From the NCBI GenBank assembly GCA_025938055.1, contig JAICQC010000255.1, positions 1 to 6,907 on the forward strand: 6,907 bases of DNA, in the 5' to 3' direction. Positions 1 to 4,417 of the stretch are shown one piece after another. The notes below the pieces were generated by a model. It worked only from the letters and a program-made list of their open reading frames with translations. It did not search any database and was not told where the DNA came from. Both the position numbers and the translations under genes were made by a program. How positions within the stretch are numbered: position 1 is the stretch's first letter; the number at the start of each line of letters is the position of its first letter. Origin of the DNA: Anaerolineales bacterium (GTDB taxonomy: Bacteria; Chloroflexota; Anaerolineae; Anaerolineales; Villigracilaceae).

Positions 1-372
1 GAGACCCGGCGCGCCGGTAGTGTCGCCCACCGGGAAGAAAAGTCCGTATTCTTCCGCCAGCGCGATCTCTTCTGCCATTACCTCCAGCGAGCCAGGCTGA
101 ATGGAGATCAGAACGAAGTCTGCATCGTGGAGTGCGTCTTTCAAGTCCGGCACAGCGCGATAGCGCCAGCGCGATACAACCCTGGCATGGTTCGATTCGT
201 GCAGCCAGTTTCCTAGCTGCTCGTTTAGGCGGGCAGATTCCATATCAATATCATAGAGCGCGACCTCGCCGGTCAGGTCCGGGCAAAGCGCAAGGTCGAA
301 CATCAGTTTGCGCGCCCAGTCGCGGCTGCCGCCGCCGATATAGGCAATCTTGAGAGGAATGGGTACGGTCAT
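1..372 (-). CDS. GH4 family NAD-dependent glycosidase, LplD-like (putative alpha-galacturonidase), N-terminal part
   Basis: The visible 124 residues form a Rossmann NAD-binding start. Strand beta-1 reads KIAYIGGGS (residues 8-16, glycine-rich loop 13-16), followed by RDWA. Acidic residues D41 and D43 end beta-2, where GH4 enzymes hold the adenosine ribose. Next come ISIQPGS (89-95) and a GDTTG motif (116-120). This pattern belongs to glycoside hydrolase family 4, which cleaves glycosides by an NAD+- and Mn2+-dependent oxidation-elimination mechanism in the cytoplasm. From memory the N-terminus is closest to B. subtilis LplD, an alpha-galacturonidase, and the upstream LplA/B/C-type transporter genes agree with that. 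GH4 proteins usually have about 430-490 residues. The metal-ligand Cys and His lie beyond the window edge, so the substrate cannot be settled here. ATG 370-372 is the only plausible start, because the frame meets a stop at 412-414 with no ATG, GTG or TTG between. No Shine-Dalgarno sequence is visible. Family is secure; substrate is inferred. Confidence 0.88.
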   Translation of the reverse strand, partial: MTVPIPLKIAYIGGGSRDWARKLMFDLALCPDLTGEVALYDIDMESARLNEQLGNWLHESNHARVVSRWRYRAVPDLKDALHDADFVLISIQPGSLEVMAEEIALAEEYGLFFPVGDTTGAPGL

Positions 373-516
373 TTTGAAAGGGAGAGACTGGCTCTGTTCA
401 GTATGCTTCGACTACAGGTCTCTACGTGCATTCGACCTTCCGCTCAGCGCGAGGAAATTGTTTCAGATTAAGGCGGGCGGTTTGTGAGCCGCCCGCCTTT
501 TTCCAGCACGGGACCG
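373..516. other. Intergenic region between binding-protein gene and GH4 gene
   Basis: This gap of 144 bases separates the binding-protein stop codon from the GH4 start. Its only clear structure is the 470-499 hairpin. I see no convincing -35/-10 pair on the minus strand ahead of the GH4 gene and no ribosome binding site just upstream of it. GH4 expression may therefore depend on read-through past the hairpin or on a promoter that does not match the sigma-70 consensus. Confidence 0.6.
470..499 (-). terminator. GC-rich hairpin after the binding-protein gene (probable terminator or attenuator)
   Basis: There is a perfect 11-bp inverted repeat. The left arm is AAGGCGGGCGG (470-480), the right arm is CCGCCCGCCTT (489-499), and the loop is 8 bases. 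It starts about 17 bases past the TAA of the binding-protein gene. On the minus strand the right side of the stem is followed by TTAATCTG, a poor U-tract. On the plus strand the stem runs straight into five T (498-502), but no plus-strand gene ends here. It is probably a partial terminator or an mRNA-stabilising 3' hairpin that separates the levels of the transporter and GH4 messages. Confidence 0.72.
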
Positions 517-2166
517 TTACTCAAGGAGTCCGGCGTCGACCAACGCCTGTTTTGCAGAAGCTTCGTACTCTGCAGCACCCAGCGCGTCGAGACCGGCAAG
601 GTACTCCGCCCACGTCTCTTCGTTAAGTTCCTGCTGCCCGAGCACAAACTGGAGCATGCCTTCGTTATAGAAGCGGTCGAAGTCAGCTGCATTGGCAGGC
701 GGCAGAATCACCTGAATCCCGCGTCCATCCACCCAGGGCTGTTCCTGGAAGAACTGGAGGAAATTCATCGGCTCCATCAGGCGTCCGTTGAGGGTTTCGT
801 AGGTGGGATAACGAGCGGCAATTTCCTGCTCGGAGTTATAGAAGACGAGCTGGTTGCGCATCTGCGTGAAGGGTTGGCGTTCGGGGGCAGTGTACGCCTG
901 GGCAGGATCAAGCCCATCAGTGGAGATGTTGCCGTTGTCATCGATGATGAAGTTCACGCCCTCTTCGCCAAAGCCCAGCAGGTAGTAGCCATCAGTGGCG
1001 ATCCACTCCAGCAGGCGGGCGATCGCTTCCCCTTTACCGGCAGCCGCAGCCTGCTGTGAGACCGCGAAGATATTGCCTCGTCCGGTGTACACACCGTAGG
1101 ATGCTTCTCCATCGGGCCCCTGCGGTGCGGGCAGCGGGATCCACTCTCCATCGGGGAAGTTCGTATCGAACGGTTCATAGTTGGATTGGTTGGTGAGAGC
1201 GGCGAAGTCCTCCCACATAATGCCGAACGAACCCTGTTTCCAGCGAGCGCGGAAGTCATCGCGCGTCAGCGTGGGCCAGTCAGGATCGATCACCCCGGCA
1301 TCCACCAGCGACTTGAAATAGGCAAGCGCTTCCGGGTATTGTTCGCTTCTGACATTAAGCCCGAAGCTGGCGGGGTCGGTAAAATTCCAGACGCCCGGAA
1401 CGCCCCATGCGCCCATGATGAAGTCGAAGCGATTGCCGAGTCCCGGTCCGTTGATAAAACCGCCAAGCCCGTAGGTGTCGTTCTGGCCGTTCCCATCAGG
1501 GTCTTGTTCGGTGAACGCCGTAGCGACTGCGAGCAGTTCTTCGGTTGTTGTGGGCGCTTCGAGTCCCAGGTTATCCAGCCAGTCCTTGCGGATGACAAAG
1601 CCTTCGCGCTTCGGCAATGGAGGCGGTTCCGGGAAGCCGTATTGATGACCGTTGAAGGTGACCAGGTCAAGCGCCAACGGATCGTTGTAATGCGTCTCCA
1701 CGCGCACAGGCATGAGCAGCATCAAATCCTCAACGGGAGCCACCAGCCCGAGATCCACGAGACGCACCAGGGCGCCGCGCGCGTCATTGTTCGCGCTGAC
1801 CATCTGGAACAAGTCGGGCAGGTCGTTGGCAGCCGCGGCGGCGTTTAGTTTCGCTTCGCCATCTTCACCGGTAGGCACAATCACGTAGGTCAGGTTGATG
1901 TTGAGCTCATCGCGGATGATGTCGTAGGCGACCCAATCATCGGGTGGCGCGCCAGCTTCTGTCACAGTTGCCTGCGCCCAAAGTTCGATATCAACAGGTT
2001 CCGGCGGTGTTGTCGGTTCGGGCGCTGCAGTCGGTTCTTCAGCAGGTGGTTCGGTGGCCGGGGCTTCTGTGACGGGCGCCTCCGTCGGAGCAGCCGGCGC
2101 ACATGCCGCCAGGATCTGGCTGAGTACCAGAATAAATACGACAAGGACCATTTTCCAGTTTTTCAT
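517..2166 (-). CDS. ABC transporter substrate-binding lipoprotein (CUT1 class, LplA/YtcQ-like)
   Basis: This gene encodes 549 residues, in the usual range for the large LplA/YtcQ group of extracellular solute-binding proteins. It should capture an oligosaccharide outside the membrane and deliver it to the two permeases encoded upstream. Residues 1-21 are a lipoprotein signal peptide with basic K2 and K5, a hydrophobic core and the lipobox LAAC, giving lipidated C22. Residues 24-57 form a Pro/Glu/Ala/Thr-rich tether, a style common in Anaerolineae binding proteins. Family landmarks follow: FNGHQYGFP (171-179), VIRKDWLDNLGL (191-202) and the calcium-loop-like DPDGNGQND (222-230), which is typical of this group. 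The start at ATG 2164-2166 is supported by AGGAGA (2172-2177) five bases upstream. It is the last gene before the 470-499 hairpin, although binding-protein genes often come first in such operons. The ligand cannot be read from sequence. A galacturonide-type oligosaccharide is inferred from the LplD-like neighbour. Confidence 0.93.
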   Translation of the reverse strand: MKNWKMVLVVFILVLSQILAACAPAAPTEAPVTEAPATEPPAEEPTAAPEPTTPPEPVDIELWAQATVTEAGAPPDDWVAYDIIRDELNINLTYVIVPTGEDGEAKLNAAAAANDLPDLFQMVSANNDARGALVRLVDLGLVAPVEDLMLLMPVRVETHYNDPLALDLVTFNGHQYGFPEPPPLPKREGFVIRKDWLDNLGLEAPTTTEELLAVATAFTEQDPDGNGQNDTYGLGGFINGPGLGNRFDFIMGAWGVPGVWNFTDPASFGLNVRSEQYPEALAYFKSLVDAGVIDPDWPTLTRDDFRARWKQGSFGIMWEDFAALTNQSNYEPFDTNFPDGEWIPLPAPQGPDGEASYGVYTGRGNIFAVSQQAAAAGKGEAIARLLEWIATDGYYLLGFGEEGVNFIIDDNGNISTDGLDPAQAYTAPERQPFTQMRNQLVFYNSEQEIAARYPTYETLNGRLMEPMNFLQFFQEQPWVDGRGIQVILPPANAADFDRFYNEGMLQFVLGQQELNEETWAEYLAGLDALGAAEYEASAKQALVDAGLLE

Positions 2167-2171
2167 CTTCT

Positions 2172-2177
2172 TCTCCT
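2172..2177 (-). promoter_or_regulatory. Ribosome binding site of the binding-protein gene
   Basis: The minus strand reads AGGAGA five bases before the ATG at 2166, a strong Shine-Dalgarno match. It fixes the start that yields the well-formed lipoprotein signal peptide. Confidence 0.85.
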
Positions 2178-2251
2178 TTTGGTTGTTGGAAAGAGATTCT
2201 TACTCCTGGATTCTGTAGAGCAGGAGCAACAGGATGGATGGGATAGTATGT

Positions 2252-3130
2252 TTATTCCTTTACACCTCCAACCAGGGTACCCTTGGTGAAATAGCGCTGG
2301 ATCCACGGATAGATCAGGAACATGGGGATCATGGTGATCAGCACACCGGCAGCTTTCAGCGACTCAAGCGACGATGAGCTAAAAGCGTTGTATTCGACGT
2401 ACTCGTTGAAACTGGCTGAGATCAGAATATTGCGCAGCAGGACAGGTAAAGGCATCAGGTCGTTATCGTTCAAATAGAGCAGCGGCGTAAAGAACTCATT
2501 CCAGAAGTACACCGCGTAGAACAAGCCGATCGTCAGCAGGATGGGCTTCGACAGCGGTAGTATCACATGCCACAGGATTTGCAGTTCGTTCGCGCCGTCC
2601 AGCCGGGCGGCTTCCTTAAGGTCATCAGGCAGGCCTTCAAAGAAACTCATCATCACCAGAGTGTTATAGACGCTGACGGCGGGCGGCAGGATGATGGCAA
2701 GATAATTGTCCGTCAGCTTCATCCCGGTGATCAACAGGTATACGGGAATCAACCCGGGACTGAAAAGATAGGTAAAGAGTACGATCATCATGATCAATTT
2801 GCGCCCGGGCAGGTTGCGGGTGGAAAGTCCATAGGCGAGTGGGATTGTGAGGAACAGGCTGATGGCGGTCCCCATCAACGTGATCACCACACTGTTGAAC
2901 GCCGCCCGTGGAAACATCGAATGTCCCAGCAGCTGCCGGAAGGCTTCCGCGGTCCATTGGGTGGGCGAAAGGAAGAAAGGCACGCCTTCCCGCGTATAAA
3001 TATCGAGCGGCACGAAAGCCGTCACGATCACACGCCAGAAGGGGATCAGGATGGTGAGCAGGATGACCGTCAGGAAGATCGCCAGACCGATTTGAAACAC
3101 GATTGCGTCGCGGGTTCTTGTCTGCAACAT
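2252..3130 (-). CDS. Carbohydrate ABC transporter permease, LplC/YtcP type (COG0395-like)
   Basis: This is the second membrane subunit of a CUT1 sugar importer, with 292 residues, a normal length. Hydrophobic segments lie near residues 9-40, 77-102, 111-135, 142-162, 195-215 and 259-278, consistent with six membrane spans. The cytoplasmic EAA loop that docks the ATPase is intact: E173-A-A, G179, V189 (in place of Ile) and L191-P192 fit the consensus spacing exactly. The C-terminus KGTLVGGVKE (283-292) is a typical ending of this subfamily. I chose ATG 3128-3130 over an in-frame ATG at 3185-3187. The shorter start has AGGAGAG (3136-3142) at five-base spacing, and the longer one would overlap the upstream permease by 47 bases and add an untypical Arg-rich leader. 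The gap to the upstream permease is 10 bases, so the two are co-translated in one operon. Confidence 0.93.
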   Translation of the reverse strand: MLQTRTRDAIVFQIGLAIFLTVILLTILIPFWRVIVTAFVPLDIYTREGVPFFLSPTQWTAEAFRQLLGHSMFPRAAFNSVVITLMGTAISLFLTIPLAYGLSTRNLPGRKLIMMIVLFTYLFSPGLIPVYLLITGMKLTDNYLAIILPPAVSVYNTLVMMSFFEGLPDDLKEAARLDGANELQILWHVILPLSKPILLTIGLFYAVYFWNEFFTPLLYLNDNDLMPLPVLLRNILISASFNEYVEYNAFSSSSLESLKAAGVLITMIPMFLIYPWIQRYFTKGTLVGGVKE

Positions 3131-3135
3131 GGCGG

Positions 3136-3142
3136 CTCTCCT
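3136..3142 (-). promoter_or_regulatory. Ribosome binding site deciding the start of the LplC-type permease
   Basis: The minus strand reads AGGAGAG five bases before ATG 3130. It overlaps the TAG stop (3141-3143) of the preceding permease, an arrangement expected for translational coupling. It argues for the 292-residue start rather than the longer 311-residue frame. Confidence 0.85.
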
Positions 3143-4103
3143 AGTAAAGACTCTGCTGCGCCATACGCCTGGCGACCCGGTTTGCAACCAGGATCAACAC
3201 CAAGCCAATGATGCCTTTGAAGAAGCCCACGGCGGTTGCCAGGCTAAACTGGAACTGGAGGACGCCCTGACGATATACCCACGTATCGATGATGTCTCCC
3301 ACGCTGTAGACGGGCACCGAATACAGCACAAAGATCTGGTTGAAGCCCGCTTCGAGAATATGCCCCATACGCAGCAACGTGACAAGCACGATCACTGGCA
3401 GGATGCCTGGCAGCGAGATATACCAGATGCGCTGCAACGGCGTTGCACCATCCACGGCGGCAGCTTCATAAAGGTCCGGGCTGATCGCCAGCAGAGCCGC
3501 AAGATACAGGATCGTGCTCCAGCCTGTCTCCTTCCAGATGTCCGAAAGGATGACGACCCAGCGGAAATGGTCGGGAGAGGTGAGGAATGGAATCGGTTCT
3601 CCGCCAAAGCTTTCGATGACTGAGTTTAATAATCCGTTGCCTGGCGAGAGGATGGTCAGCATGACCCCGAACATGATCACCCAAGAGAGAAAATGCGGCA
3701 GGTAGATCACCGTTTGCACGAAGGTCCGGAAGCGGTAAAACCACGTCTCATGGAGGGCGATCGCACAGATCACCGCCAGCGGCAGCCCCAGGACAAGCTT
3801 TGCCACGCTGAAGATGATCGTGTTCGTCATCAGATCCGTGAAGTAAAACGAGTTGACGAAGGTCTCGAAGTGCTTGAACCCCACCCACGGGCTTCCGACG
3901 ACGCCCAGCAGCGGCTTGAAATCCTTGAAAGCGATCTGCGCGTTCCATAGAGGTCCATATTTGAAGACCAGAAAGTAGATAATCGTTGGCAGCATCAGGA
4001 AATAGAGCCAGCGCTGCCGCCACATACTGCGCAGTAATTTTTTGATATTCAATTTTCCCGCGGATGAGACTTTGGATGGAAGCGTGAGGGTTTTCACTGT
4101 CAT
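3141..4103 (-). CDS. Carbohydrate ABC transporter permease, LplB/YteP type (COG4209-like)
   Basis: This is the first membrane subunit of the CUT1 importer and the first gene of the minus-strand operon, with 320 residues, a normal length for the family. A basic N-terminal stretch is followed by hydrophobic segments near 33-52, 95-117, 130-151, 183-207, 231-247 and 291-309, consistent with six spans. Family landmarks include LPTIIYFLVFKYGPL (38-52), where the usual motif ends in Y-x-P, and F59-K60-D61-F62. The EAA loop matches the consensus perfectly: E213-A-A, G219, I229 and L231-P232. It would pair with the LplC-type permease downstream to form the translocation pore. The start at ATG 4101-4103 has GGAG (4111-4114) seven bases upstream. 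No ATPase gene lies in the window, so a shared MsmX-like ATPase encoded elsewhere is inferred. Confidence 0.94.
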   Translation of the reverse strand: MTVKTLTLPSKVSSAGKLNIKKLLRSMWRQRWLYFLMLPTIIYFLVFKYGPLWNAQIAFKDFKPLLGVVGSPWVGFKHFETFVNSFYFTDLMTNTIIFSVAKLVLGLPLAVICAIALHETWFYRFRTFVQTVIYLPHFLSWVIMFGVMLTILSPGNGLLNSVIESFGGEPIPFLTSPDHFRWVVILSDIWKETGWSTILYLAALLAISPDLYEAAAVDGATPLQRIWYISLPGILPVIVLVTLLRMGHILEAGFNQIFVLYSVPVYSVGDIIDTWVYRQGVLQFQFSLATAVGFFKGIIGLVLILVANRVARRMAQQSLY

Positions 4104-4358
4104 TTGTATTCTCCAATAAAGCAGGTTTCGGGTCGTTCACAGCCCAAACCGCCTTCACCTGAAGAGATGATGCAGAGAATCACAATAGCATCGTAGCAGG
4201 TGGGGCTTGGATTTTGGCGTTGCCCACTTGGACAAAACCGTCCTGCTTGGGTGGCTGCTCCTGGCGCCTGCGCACTGCAAGCTACCAGATCGACCAATCC
4301 ATAGTAAACTTATTTTGCAGAGTACCACACACATGTCTTACAAGGACAGTTCAACGGA

Positions 4359-4383
4359 GCCGTGATTCTGCTGGAATCACGGC
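4359..4383. repeat. Perfect 10-bp inverted repeat, 5-base spacer, in the kinase upstream region
   Basis: The left arm GCCGTGATTC (4359-4368) and right arm GAATCACGGC (4374-4383) are exact reverse complements, flanking TGCTG. The element ends 34 bases before the kinase ATG. It is not followed by a T-run, so an intrinsic terminator is unlikely. It could be an operator for a dimeric regulator or a hairpin in the 5' leader of the kinase message. Confidence 0.75.
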
Positions 4384-4401
4384 GGAGAAGTGTATCCATC
4401 T

Positions 4402-4405
4402 GAGG
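4402..4405 (+). promoter_or_regulatory. Weak ribosome binding site of the sensor kinase
   Basis: GAGG lies 12 bases before ATG 4418, a longer spacing than usual. The in-frame TAA at 4406-4408 rules out any start further upstream, so ATG 4418 is the first possible start despite the poor spacing. Confidence 0.5.
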
Positions 4406-4417
4406 TAACACGCAGCC

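Larger units (their letters stand above)
4104..4417. promoter_or_regulatory. Divergent intergenic control region between transporter operon and sensor kinase
   Basis: This 314-bp region must hold the promoters for both the leftward transporter operon and the rightward kinase gene. Seen directly: a perfect 10-bp inverted repeat (4359-4383), three CTTGG pentamers about two helical turns apart (4206-4250), and the heptamer GAATCAC at 4177-4183 and 4374-4380, with its reverse complement at 4362-4368. I found no good sigma-70 -35/-10 pair on either strand. The best isolated hits are a TATTGT on the minus strand (near 4183-4188) and TAAACT on the plus strand (4305-4310), neither with a matching -35. 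No RNA gene is recognised. Confidence 0.55.

Noticed and set aside
484..1848. Long plus-strand open frames (484-1059 and 1186-1848) opposite the binding-protein gene
   Set aside because: They are antisense to a gene with a secure lipoprotein signal and family motifs. Their translations show no recognisable domain.
2203..2226. CTCCTG/CAGGAG inverted repeat between permease and binding-protein genes
   Set aside because: Only 6 bp of stem with a 12-base loop and no T-run. It is too weak to call a terminator or a regulatory hairpin.
3131..3187. Longer start for the LplC-type permease at ATG 3185-3187
   Set aside because: It lacks a good ribosome binding site, overlaps the upstream permease by 47 bases and adds an untypical Arg-rich leader. 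ATG 3130 has AGGAGAG at ideal spacing.
2567..3623. Plus-strand open frames opposite the permeases (2567-3211 and 3129-3623)
   Set aside because: The translations are rich in His, Gln and Asp, as expected for the reverse complement of membrane-protein codons, and the permeases on the other strand are certain.
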